8,258 bases of DNA. It comes from Helicobacteraceae bacterium. Lineage in GTDB: Bacteria; Campylobacterota; Campylobacteria; Campylobacterales; SZUA-545. The DNA lies in contig JAABTA010000024.1 of assembly GCA_011390075.1 (NCBI GenBank), positions 1 to 8,258 on the forward strand, in the 5' to 3' direction. The notes below the pieces were generated by a model. The model was given only the letters and a program-made list of their open reading frames with translations, was not told the origin of the DNA and searched no databases. This document shows positions 1-5,882 of the stretch, in pieces (position 1 is the stretch's first letter; the number at the start of each line of letters is the position of its first letter). The position numbers and the translations under genes are program-made.

Positions 1-669
1 TTAAGAAGAGATGAGGCATATATTGGTGTGCTTATAGATGATTTGGTTTTAAAGGGTACAAAAGAGCCCTACCGAATGTTTACCTCTCGTTCTGAGTTTA
101 GACTGCTTCTGCGAGAAGACAACGCAGATCTAAGACTCTTGGAAAAAGGGTTCGCATTGGGACTTGTGGAGCAAAAGCAGTACGACGCCTTTAGAAAGAA
201 AAAACAGGAAGTACAAGAGGGAGTTGCGTATCTAAAGAGTACAGGTTTTAGTAATGCAAAAGAGAATATTGAAAAACTCGCCCAAATTGGTGAAGAAAAA
301 ATTGTAGAAAAGACCAAGCTTATTAATATTGTCTCAAGAAGTACTTTTACACAAGAGAAACTTCTCTTTTTGGTGCCAGAATTTGCCCAATACTCCAAAA
401 AAGCACTAGAACAGGTGCTTATTCAAGCAAAGTACAACCACTACATTGCCAAACAGCTAGGACAGATTGAGAAGATGAAAAAGCAATTAACAGAAAAAAT
501 CCCCAAAGATTTTGACTACAAAAGTCTCTCTGGCCTCTCTAATGAAGTGGTGGAAAAACTAGAAAAAATAAGACCAGAAAACCTCTTTTTTGCCTCCAAC
601 ATAAGTGGCGTTACCCCCGCAGCTTTGGATATTATTGCTATTGGGTTGCATTTGAAGAGAAAAAAATGA
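1..669 (+). CDS. mnmG: MnmG (GidA) C-terminal part, tRNA uridine-34 carboxymethylaminomethyl modification enzyme; 5' end outside the window
   Basis: The reading frame is open from base 1 to a TGA at 667-669 and gives 222 residues, about the last third of a roughly 620-residue protein. MnmG works with MnmE in the cytoplasm to modify the wobble uridine of certain tRNAs, using FAD, folate and NADH; the FAD-binding domain lies upstream of the window. The family signature is visible at fragment residues 19-46, including the stretch EPYRMFTSRSEFRLLLRED, followed by the helical C-terminal domain that in characterised homologues contacts MnmE and tRNA. The end carries the usual SGVTPAALDI segment and finishes with basic residues (HLKRKK). 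The first in-frame ATG, at 28, is internal and is not the start. No terminator with a T-tract follows the stop. The last codons lie inside a 12-bp repeat copied at 841-852. Identification is firm. Confidence 0.96.
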   Translation, partial: LRRDEAYIGVLIDDLVLKGTKEPYRMFTSRSEFRLLLREDNADLRLLEKGFALGLVEQKQYDAFRKKKQEVQEGVAYLKSTGFSNAKENIEKLAQIGEEKIVEKTKLINIVSRSTFTQEKLLFLVPEFAQYSKKALEQVLIQAKYNHYIAKQLGQIEKMKKQLTEKIPKDFDYKSLSGLSNEVVEKLEKIRPENLFFASNISGVTPAALDIIAIGLHLKRKK

Positions 670-673
670 GTGC
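662..673 (+). repeat. 12-bp direct repeat, copy 1 (over the mnmG stop codon)
   Basis: AAAAATGAGTGC occurs here and again, identically, at 841-852, an offset of 179 bases. This copy contains the mnmG stop codon TGA (667-669). The match ends sharply on both sides (A/C to the left, A/T to the right). No terminal inverted repeats are seen at the ends of the 167 bases between the copies. Confidence 0.6.
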
Positions 674-836
674 AACTTTCAACCTTAACATATGCTATTG
701 TGATGAACAATATATTGGCTCACATGATGAGGTTTATTAAAACATATTATCTATATTATTAGTTTATTTCGTAGAAAAAAAGTGAAAATATTCTTTTTTA
801 ATGCTCTTAAATTGCCAATATATCCCTCTGTATTCT

Positions 837-862
837 AATCAAAAATGAGTGCTGTTTTGATT
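837..862. repeat. 8-bp inverted repeat upstream of the pet operon
   Basis: AATCAAAA (837-844) and TTTTGATT (855-862) are perfect reverse complements separated by 10 bases. No T-tract follows on the + strand, so it does not look like an intrinsic terminator. It might be an operator or a chance AT-rich palindrome; it resembles no regulator site I can name with confidence. Confidence 0.35.
841..852 (+). repeat. 12-bp direct repeat, copy 2
   Basis: This is the second identical copy of AAAAATGAGTGC (first at 662-673). It falls between the arms of the inverted repeat AATCAAAA (837-844) / TTTTGATT (855-862), so most of it would sit in the loop of that hairpin. Confidence 0.6.
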
Positions 863-927
863 GTTCCAAAAGAGTAAAAATAGCGAAAAAAATCAGATTT
901 TTAATAAAAGTGCAAGGATTTTTAAAG

Positions 928-933
928 TATCAT
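928..933 (+). promoter_or_regulatory. Candidate -10 box for the petA operon
   Basis: TATCAT matches the sigma-70 -10 consensus TATAAT at five of six positions and follows an AT-rich stretch with runs of T, which is the promoter style of Campylobacterota, where a clear -35 is often missing. Transcription would start near 940 and leave a leader of about 60 bases containing the spaced palindrome at 955-972. Other weak AT-rich boxes exist in the gap, so this is only the best candidate. Confidence 0.3.
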
Positions 934-954
934 CTTGCGTTTTTTAGATCAAGT

Positions 955-972
955 TACGAATAAAAGTTCGTA
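955..972. promoter_or_regulatory. Spaced palindrome TACGAA-N6-TTCGTA just upstream of petA
   Basis: TACGAA (955-960) and TTCGTA (967-972) are perfect 6-bp inverted repeats around a 6-base spacer. The site is 29 bases before the petA start codon and ends 18 bases before its ribosome binding site, downstream of the best -10 candidate. It could be a repressor operator or a leader-RNA hairpin. The arms contain CG steps, which stand out in this AT-rich gap, but I do not recognise the motif. Confidence 0.35.
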
Positions 973-1001
973 TTTCCGTGAAATTTTGAGAAAGGCAGAG
1001 A

Positions 1002-1508
1002 ATGGCAGATTGCAAAAGAAGGGCGTTTGTTAAGGGTGCTGGTGCAGCGCTTGGTGTGACTGCAGCTGTAGGTGGTGGATTTGCTCTTTATGGTATGAAA
1101 AGAGCTTGGGATCCACTTCCTAGTGTTGTTGCCGCAGGTGTCACAGAGGTTGAGACTAGCAGTATGGACCAAGGAGATGTTGGTCAGGTAGAGTATAGAG
1201 GTAAGCCAGTTGTGATTTTAAAAAAGACTGATGAAATGCCTGCTAATGAAGAGAGAGATGTTGTCATTAATGGCGAGAGATTTACCGTTAATATTCTCAT
1301 TTGTACACATCTTGGCTGTATTCCAGCGTGGACAGGTGAAATGTTTAAGTGTGCTTGTCATGGTGGCGAGTTTGATTCTAGCGGTGTCAATACTTTTGGA
1401 CCTCCTCCAACTCCAATGGTGGTTCCTCCATTTATGATTGAAGGTACTAAGATAGTTCTTGGAAAAGAAGGACCAGAGTACGCGAAAATCAAAGCGGCAA
1501 AGGCGTAA
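1002..1508 (+). CDS. petA: Rieske iron-sulfur subunit of the quinol:cytochrome c oxidoreductase (bc complex)
   Basis: This 168-residue protein carries the [2Fe-2S] cluster that takes the first electron from quinol and passes it to the cytochrome c subunit on the periplasmic side. The N-terminus has a twin-arginine pattern (KRRAFVKG, residues 5-12) and a hydrophobic anchor at about 13-31, so Tat export with a retained membrane helix is expected. Cluster box I is CTHLGC (101-106) and box II is CACHGG (117-122). By family alignment C101, H103, C117 and H120 bind the cluster and C106-C119 form the disulfide. A proline loop follows at 133-141. Box II has Gly122 and Phe124 where high-potential Rieske proteins have Ser and Tyr, which suggests a low-potential cluster suited to menaquinol. 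The start is supported by AAAGG at 991-995, six bases upstream. It is the first gene of the operon; petB follows after about ten bases. Confidence 0.95.
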   Translation: MADCKRRAFVKGAGAALGVTAAVGGGFALYGMKRAWDPLPSVVAAGVTEVETSSMDQGDVGQVEYRGKPVVILKKTDEMPANEERDVVINGERFTVNILICTHLGCIPAWTGEMFKCACHGGEFDSSGVNTFGPPPTPMVVPPFMIEGTKIVLGKEGPEYAKIKAAKA

Positions 1509-1518
1509 AGGGTGATTG

Positions 1519-2742
1519 ATGGCAAAATTTGAAAAAGCAAATAGTATAGGTGAATGGTTAGACCAAAGACTTAATACCAAAGAGCTTATGAGAGTAGGTG
1601 TTTTAGAGTATTGGATTCCTAAAAATATTAACTTCTTATGGTCTTTTGGTATTATTTTAGCAACACTTTTTGGTATTCTTGTGGTTTCAGGAATCTTTCT
1701 ACTAATGTATTACAAACCAGATACAGATCTTGCGTTTTATAGTGTGAACTACACAATTATGCAAGAAGTTGCTTATGGTTGGGTCTTTAGAAACATGCAT
1801 GCAGTGGCAGCGTCTGTTGTGTTTTTAGCAATTTATATTCACATGTTTACAGGTATTTATTACGGATCTTATAAGTCTGGTAGAGAGATGATATGGCTAA
1901 CAGGGACTATTCTTTTAATCGCTTTCTCTGCAGAGGGGTTTAGTGGATATATGCTTCCTTGGGGGCAGATGAGTTACTGGGCAGCGCAAGTTATTACAAA
2001 CCTTTTTGGTGCAATTCCTGTAATTGGCCCAGATCTAGTCATTTGGATTAGAGGGAACTATGTCGTAGAGGATGCAACGCTCACAAGGTTTTTTGCTCTG
2101 CATGTGCTTGTGATTCCTCTTATTATTATGGGCGTACTTGGGGCGCATATGTATGCTCTTAGAATTCCTCATGTAAATAATCAAGATGGTGAAGATATCG
2201 ATTATGAAGCAGAGGCGAGAAAATTTAAATCTGGTGATAAGAGAAACTCAAAAGTGATGCCTTTTTGGCCAACTTTTGTAGCAGAAGATGTTTTTGTATT
2301 GGGAGCGTTCTTAACCTTCTTTTTCTACTTAACATTCTTCCATTTTGGTTTTGCAATGGATCCAATTAACTTTATCCCTGCAGACAGCATGAAAACGCCT
2401 CCACACATCTATCCTGAGTGGTATTTTTTATGGAGTTATGAAGTATTAAGAGGTTTCTTTTTTAGTTCGGATATGGGTCTTATAGCCTTTGGTATTGCAA
2501 ACCATATTTTCTTGGTATTTCCATGGCTAGATAGAGATCCAGCAATCAAACCAATGCACAAAAGACCATTAATGAAGTGGTGGTTTTGGTCATTCTTATT
2601 GATTATGATTGCACTGACAGTTTGGGGTAAATTGCCTCCAACAGGTATTAATGCGTATATCGGTTTTGTACTTTCGGTTGCATGGCTTAGTTGGGTGCTT
2701 ATTCTATTACCACTACTCTCATCTATCGAGAGAAAAAGTTAA
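1519..2742 (+). CDS. petB: Cytochrome b subunit of the quinol:cytochrome c oxidoreductase, full-length form
   Basis: This 407-residue inner-membrane protein oxidises quinol and carries the two b hemes. It is a single full-length chain, not split into b6 and subunit IV. Hydrophobic segments lie at about 40-64, 92-115, 124-147, 190-214, 256-279, 320-337, 354-370 and 378-402. The heme ligands are H94 and H108 in helix B (13 residues between) and H195 and H210 in helix D (14 between, as in cytochrome b6 and Gram-positive forms rather than mitochondrial cytochrome b). The quinol-oxidation motif PEWY is at 299-302, preceded by HIY. An in-frame TTG three bases earlier is possible, but the ATG at 1519 has AAAGGG at 1507-1512 at good spacing. 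It lies between petA and petC in a compact operon. Confidence 0.95.
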   Translation: MAKFEKANSIGEWLDQRLNTKELMRVGVLEYWIPKNINFLWSFGIILATLFGILVVSGIFLLMYYKPDTDLAFYSVNYTIMQEVAYGWVFRNMHAVAASVVFLAIYIHMFTGIYYGSYKSGREMIWLTGTILLIAFSAEGFSGYMLPWGQMSYWAAQVITNLFGAIPVIGPDLVIWIRGNYVVEDATLTRFFALHVLVIPLIIMGVLGAHMYALRIPHVNNQDGEDIDYEAEARKFKSGDKRNSKVMPFWPTFVAEDVFVLGAFLTFFFYLTFFHFGFAMDPINFIPADSMKTPPHIYPEWYFLWSYEVLRGFFFSSDMGLIAFGIANHIFLVFPWLDRDPAIKPMHKRPLMKWWFWSFLLIMIALTVWGKLPPTGINAYIGFVLSVAWLSWVLILLPLLSSIERKS

Positions 2743-2751
2743 GGGGGCTTT

Positions 2752-3744
2752 ATGAGAGATATTAAAATATTAATTGTACTAATTTTCTTCACAGGGCTTA
2801 CCTATTATGGTATTGAGCCATACGCTCACCACATTATGCACCCTCCAGTAGAAGAGGCTGACTACTCCTTTAAAGATCTAGGGGATGACAGATCTCAAGT
2901 GGAGAGTATGATTGCTAGCGCTGATGTAGCTACTGGAGAGCAGCAAGTGCTTAGCAACTGTACAGCGTGCCATAGTATAAAGTCTCAAGGTCAGCAGATG
3001 ATGAGCGATGCAGACTTAATTGCTGCCAATGGGCTATTGCCTCCAGATCTTTCAAATGCTGGTTCTTTGTATGACGAGTATTTCTTGTTTAAGTTTTTGA
3101 TGGATCCAGCCGGTGCTGCTTTTAATAGCACTTATGAAATGCACAAAAAAGAGCAGTTGGCAACTGAGAAAGCAGAAGCTTCCAGTGAGGATGAAAAAAG
3201 AGCATTAGTCAATGCACATCAGAAGGCAGTTGAGGGCTTTAAGAACAAAAAAGCTGCGTCATTTATAAAAATGCCAGGATATGGTTGGTTAGGTGAAGAA
3301 GAGGTGGCAAATATAGTGGCATACTTCCAATCAATAGCTAAGCCAGTTGAGGAGCTCTCCGGCAAAGAGATCACTATCAATGCGTGTGCGAGATGCCATA
3401 GTGTGGACTATGATAAGGTTGCATTGCAAGCAGATGCTGAAACTCTAGCGCCTTATCTTGGTTCATTTCCGCCAGATCTTTCTCAGATGATCCGATCAAA
3501 AGGTAATAGCTATCTTCATACATTTATCAATGATCCACAAAAGCATCTGTTAGGTACAGGTATGCCTAGAGTTGGTTTAACAAAAGAGGCTGAGGCAAAA
3601 GTAGTGAACTACATTGAAAAAGTAGGGGATCCTAATATCGAGGCGAGAAGCGCAATTGGTCAATACTTTGTACTCTTCTTCTTGATTTTTACATTTTTTG
3701 CTCTTGGTTGGAAAAAGAATGAATTTAAAGAAGTTGGAAAATAG
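2752..3744 (+). CDS. petC: Membrane-anchored diheme cytochrome c subunit of the bc complex
   Basis: This 330-residue protein takes the place of cytochrome c1. An N-terminal hydrophobic segment (about 4-21) is followed by two cytochrome c domains and a C-terminal membrane helix (about 303-319) ending in a charged cytoplasmic tail. The heme attachment motifs are CTACH (70-74) and CARCH (212-216). The two domains look like a tandem duplication, since both have a CHS context, a PPDLS motif (97-101 and 240-244) and a late MP motif (M174 and M271), the likely sixth heme ligands. The first domain carries an extra Lys/Glu-rich stretch at about 129-170. Its place after petA and petB and its two hemes fit the bc complexes of Campylobacterota, where electrons pass on to small periplasmic cytochromes and then a terminal oxidase. 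A strong ribosome binding site (AAGGGGG, 2741-2747) overlaps the petB stop and supports the ATG at 2752. Confidence 0.92.
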   Translation: MRDIKILIVLIFFTGLTYYGIEPYAHHIMHPPVEEADYSFKDLGDDRSQVESMIASADVATGEQQVLSNCTACHSIKSQGQQMMSDADLIAANGLLPPDLSNAGSLYDEYFLFKFLMDPAGAAFNSTYEMHKKEQLATEKAEASSEDEKRALVNAHQKAVEGFKNKKAASFIKMPGYGWLGEEEVANIVAYFQSIAKPVEELSGKEITINACARCHSVDYDKVALQADAETLAPYLGSFPPDLSQMIRSKGNSYLHTFINDPQKHLLGTGMPRVGLTKEAEAKVVNYIEKVGDPNIEARSAIGQYFVLFFLIFTFFALGWKKNEFKEVGK

Positions 3745-3752
3745 GAGCTGTG

Positions 3753-4139
3753 ATGAAAAAATTATTATTAACACTAGTTTTTGTTGCTACGACTTTGATT
3801 GCAAATGATGTAATGAAAGAAAGTATGCACAAAATGGAGATGGGTTTAGATAAGATCCAAAAAGGCTACCTTTATAATAGCAAGGCTCTCATAACCGAGG
3901 GTCTTGATGATATCTATGAAGGTAACAAACTTTTTAAAAATACAGATATGAAACAGTATCTGCCAGAAAACAGACAACACATGCTCAATAGATCTCTAAG
4001 ACATTCAGAGACTATTGACAAAAACCAAGCCGCTATGAAAAATGCAGTATTGCAAAACAAGCTCTATCAAGCCCTTGATTATCAAGCGGAAATAGTCAAA
4101 GCTTGTGCAGCTTGCCACGGTGTGGTAAGAAGCTGGTAA
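3753..4139 (+). CDS. Small periplasmic class II-type cytochrome c (cytochrome c' / c556-like)
   Basis: The 128-residue product has a signal peptide (residues 1-17, likely cut after LIA) and one heme motif, CAACH at 118-122, six residues from the C-terminus. A C-terminal CxxCH with an Arg four residues after the His, on an otherwise helical, Met- and Lys-rich protein, is the pattern of class II cytochromes c, four-helix bundles. Several Met residues near the start of the first helix (M21, M25, M28, M30) could supply a sixth ligand, as in low-spin c556, but which one cannot be told. It begins 8 bases after the petC stop, with AGGAG at 3743-3747 favouring the ATG at 3753 over a GTG at 3750. It is the last gene before the hairpin at 4146-4171, so it is probably co-transcribed with the bc complex and may accept its electrons. 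No specific gene name is justified. Confidence 0.8.
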   Translation: MKKLLLTLVFVATTLIANDVMKESMHKMEMGLDKIQKGYLYNSKALITEGLDDIYEGNKLFKNTDMKQYLPENRQHMLNRSLRHSETIDKNQAAMKNAVLQNKLYQALDYQAEIVKACAACHGVVRSW

Positions 4140-4145
4140 TATCCA

Positions 4146-4171
4146 ATTTGCCCCAATATTTTGGGGCAAAT
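4146..4171. terminator. Bidirectional hairpin terminator between the pet and pgl operons
   Basis: An 11-bp perfect stem (arms 4146-4156 and 4161-4171) with a TATT loop sits in the 37-base gap between two convergent operons. The core is GCCCC/GGGGC, which is strong in AT-rich DNA. On the + strand the T-rich sequence starts only some bases later (from about 4182), and on the minus strand there is no good T-tract, so efficiency may be modest. Position and stem strength favour a shared terminator. Confidence 0.75.
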
Positions 4172-4176
4172 GACTC

Positions 4177-5286
4177 TTAAATTTTTACTTTTTTGATTAA
4201 ATCTGTGATATATTCTAAATCGCTCTGTGTAAGTTCTGTGCCACTAGGAAGGCAGAGCCCTTTTGCAAAAAGTTCTTCACTGACTCTATCGCCATAATAC
4301 TCACACTCTTTAAAAACAGGTTGCATGTGCATTGGTTTCCAAAGGGGCCTAGACTCGATACTGTTTTTTTCTAAGATCTCAATAACTTTCTCTTTTTGTA
4401 TGGTATTGAATGTGAGAGTAGTGAGCCATCTGTTACCTTGAGAGTTTTCTAGTTCTGGCATAAATGAGATCTCAAGATGTCCGAGTAATTTTTGGTAGGT
4501 GCTAAAGATCGCTCTTTTTTTGGTGACTCTTTTTTCAAGGACCTCCATCTGTCCAACACCAATGGCGCCTAGTACATTGCTCAATCTATAGTTGTAGCCA
4601 ACCTCTGAGTGCTCATAATGAAGAGAGGGATCTCTTGCTTGAGTTGCTAAAAATTTTGCTTTTGATGCATATTTTTGTGTGTTAGTCACCAAAACCCCAC
4701 CACCACTTGTGGTGAGAATCTTGTTGCCATTAAAAGAGTAGACCCCTATATCGGCAAAAGTTCCTGTCTGTTTGTTATGAAAATGAGCACCTAAAGACTC
4801 TGCTGCATCCTCGATGAGCAAGACTCCATAAGCTTTACAGATGGCAAAGATCTTCTCAATATCTGCACATTGACCATACAGGTGGGTGAGAATCAGAACT
4901 TTTGGGATCTTATTTGCTCCTTTTCGTTTGGCTAAAAACTCCTCTAAAAGCTCAGGGGAGAGGTTCCAGCTTTGTGTGTCGCTCTCTATAAAAATCGGTT
5001 TGCACTTTTCGTAGGTAACGGGAGCTACGGAACCAATAAAGGTAAAGCTTGAGGCTAAGATCTCATCATTTTCTTTGACTCCTAGCACCTTTAAAGCAAG
5101 ATGAATAGCAGCAGTAGCCGAGCTAAGAGCAACAGCATATTGTGCTCCTGTGTAGCTTTTGATAGACTCTTCAAACCTATCAACAAATTCTCCTAAAGGG
5201 GCTATATAGTTGCTTGCAAAAACTTCTTGAATATACTTTTGTTCGTTTCCAGACATGTGTGGAGGCGAGAGAAATATCTGTTTCAT
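4177..5286 (-). CDS. pglE: PglE-like PLP-dependent UDP-4-keto-sugar aminotransferase (bacillosamine pathway)
   Basis: The 369-residue protein belongs to the DegT/DnrJ/EryC1/StrS aminotransferase family. It would convert the UDP-4-keto-6-deoxy-HexNAc made by PglF into the 4-amino sugar, with glutamate as amino donor and PLP as cofactor, in the cytoplasm. The start (LSPPHMSGNEQKYI, residues 6-19) and the NYIAPLGEFV segment (26-35) match my memory of C. jejuni PglE closely. IEDAAES (158-164) supplies the Asp that contacts the PLP ring nitrogen, and SFNGNK (184-189) supplies Lys189, the Schiff-base lysine, followed by TTSGGG. It is slightly shorter than the roughly 386-residue C. jejuni enzyme. 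Its ATG overlaps the pglD stop as ATGA (5283-5286), with GGGAG about nine bases upstream, implying translational coupling. It is the last gene of the operon. Confidence 0.88.
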   Translation of the reverse strand: MKQIFLSPPHMSGNEQKYIQEVFASNYIAPLGEFVDRFEESIKSYTGAQYAVALSSATAAIHLALKVLGVKENDEILASSFTFIGSVAPVTYEKCKPIFIESDTQSWNLSPELLEEFLAKRKGANKIPKVLILTHLYGQCADIEKIFAICKAYGVLLIEDAAESLGAHFHNKQTGTFADIGVYSFNGNKILTTSGGGVLVTNTQKYASKAKFLATQARDPSLHYEHSEVGYNYRLSNVLGAIGVGQMEVLEKRVTKKRAIFSTYQKLLGHLEISFMPELENSQGNRWLTTLTFNTIQKEKVIEILEKNSIESRPLWKPMHMQPVFKECEYYGDRVSEELFAKGLCLPSGTELTQSDLEYITDLIKKVKI

Positions 5287-5882
5287 TGGGCAGGACTCCC
5301 TTTATATACTTTTGATTGGGATAGATCGTGCACTACAACACTTCCAGCACCAACAGTAACATCTTTAGCAATCATCAAACACTGCATCACACAGGAGCCA
5401 ATACCTATAAAAGAGCTTTTTCCAACTTGAACGGCTCCCGCAAGCGAGGCATTGGGAGCAATATGGACAAAATCTGCAATCAAGCAGTCGTGATCAATGA
5501 CAGCGCCTGTGTTAATAATGGCGCATTTTCCAACTTTTGTATCGGGGTTGATAACAGCCCCTGCCATCACAACGGTTCCCTCTTTAATACTTGCAAAAGA
5601 GGAGACACACGCTTTTGGGTGAATGAGGGTGGCCATAGCAATGGCGTGGCTTGTAAGTTTTTTATAGACTTTTTCCCTATGTCTATTATCACCAATGGCA
5701 AGAACGACTAGGCACTCCTTATGGTGATCTAAAAACTCTTGGAATGTGATTGGTTCGTAGCCAAAGATCTGAGCTTTGGAGGTATCATCTATGAACCCTT
5801 TTACTTGATATCCGCTAAGCTTTGCTAGTTCGTACACCACTTTTCCGTGACCACTAGCGCCATAAATATAGATTGGTTTCAT
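5283..5882 (-). CDS. pglD: PglD-like UDP-4-amino-sugar N-acetyltransferase (bacillosamine pathway)
   Basis: This 199-residue left-handed beta-helix acetyltransferase would transfer acetyl from acetyl-CoA to the 4-amino group of PglE's product, giving UDP-N,N'-diacetylbacillosamine. The N-terminal nucleotide-sugar domain has the YIYGASGHGKV motif (5-15) and IGDNRHR (63-69). Hexapeptide repeats run from about 88 to 184, with the AIINTGAVIDHDC segment at 121-133. By alignment from memory with C. jejuni PglD, His131 is the catalytic base and Asp132 takes the place of the Glu that polarises it. The gene overlaps pglC by four bases (ATGA, 5879-5882) and pglE by four bases (5283-5286). Its ribosome binding site is poor, since AAAGG directly abuts the ATG, so translation probably depends on coupling to pglC. 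Related acetyltransferases act on other amino sugars, so the exact substrate is inferred mainly from the neighbours. Confidence 0.87.
   Translation of the reverse strand: MKPIYIYGASGHGKVVYELAKLSGYQVKGFIDDTSKAQIFGYEPITFQEFLDHHKECLVVLAIGDNRHREKVYKKLTSHAIAMATLIHPKACVSSFASIKEGTVVMAGAVINPDTKVGKCAIINTGAVIDHDCLIADFVHIAPNASLAGAVQVGKSSFIGIGSCVMQCLMIAKDVTVGAGSVVVHDLSQSKVYKGSPAQ

Larger units (their letters stand above)
670..1001. other. 332-base AT-rich intergenic region between mnmG and petA
   Basis: No frame here encodes a convincing protein: stops are dense on both strands and the longest open stretch starting with ATG (666-740) is only 24 codons. The region holds a 12-bp direct repeat (662-673 and 841-852), an inverted repeat TATTGT-N5-ACAATA (696-712), a 10-bp inverted repeat with arms 94 bases apart (710-719 and 814-823), an 8-bp inverted repeat (837-862), a TATCAT box (928-933), a spaced palindrome (955-972) and the petA ribosome binding site (991-995). 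It therefore probably contains the promoter and control region of the pet operon. Decayed DNA after mnmG is an alternative source for part of it. Confidence 0.8.

Noticed and set aside
666..740. 24-codon open frame starting with ATGA overlap at the mnmG stop (MSATFNLNICYCDEQ...)
   Set aside because: It is very short, has no ribosome binding site of its own beyond the A-run, and no recognisable similarity. The ATG lies in the 12-bp repeat, whose second copy opens only a 10-codon frame, so coding is not supported.
858..952. FNR/CRP-like half sites (TTGAT at 858-862; TTG...ATCAA ending at 952)
   Set aside because: Neither pair has the 14-base TTGAT-N4-ATCAA geometry; the second half-sites match poorly or are at the wrong distance.
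1516..1518. TTG as the petB start
   Set aside because: The ATG directly after it (1519) has better spacing from AAAGGG and gives the normal MAKF start.
1218..1580. 120-codon minus-strand open frame opposite petA and the start of petB
   Set aside because: It is antisense to clearly recognised Rieske and cytochrome b coding sequence, spans a gene boundary and shows no motif.
3750..3752. GTG as the start of the small cytochrome c
   Set aside because: The next codon is ATG at 3753, with AGGAG five bases upstream and a standard MKK signal peptide start.
1002..4139. Bacterial N-glycosylation sequons (D/E-x-N-x-S/T) in the exported pet-operon proteins, as a link to the pgl genes
   Set aside because: The N-x-S/T sites I found (for example in PetC at N69 and N125, and in the small cytochrome at N63 and N79) lack the acidic residue at -2, so no direct link is supported.
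5328..5711. 127-codon + strand open frame opposite pglD
   Set aside because: It lies wholly antisense to a well-supported acetyltransferase gene and its translation is low-complexity, rich in Asn, Cys and Ser, with no domain pattern.
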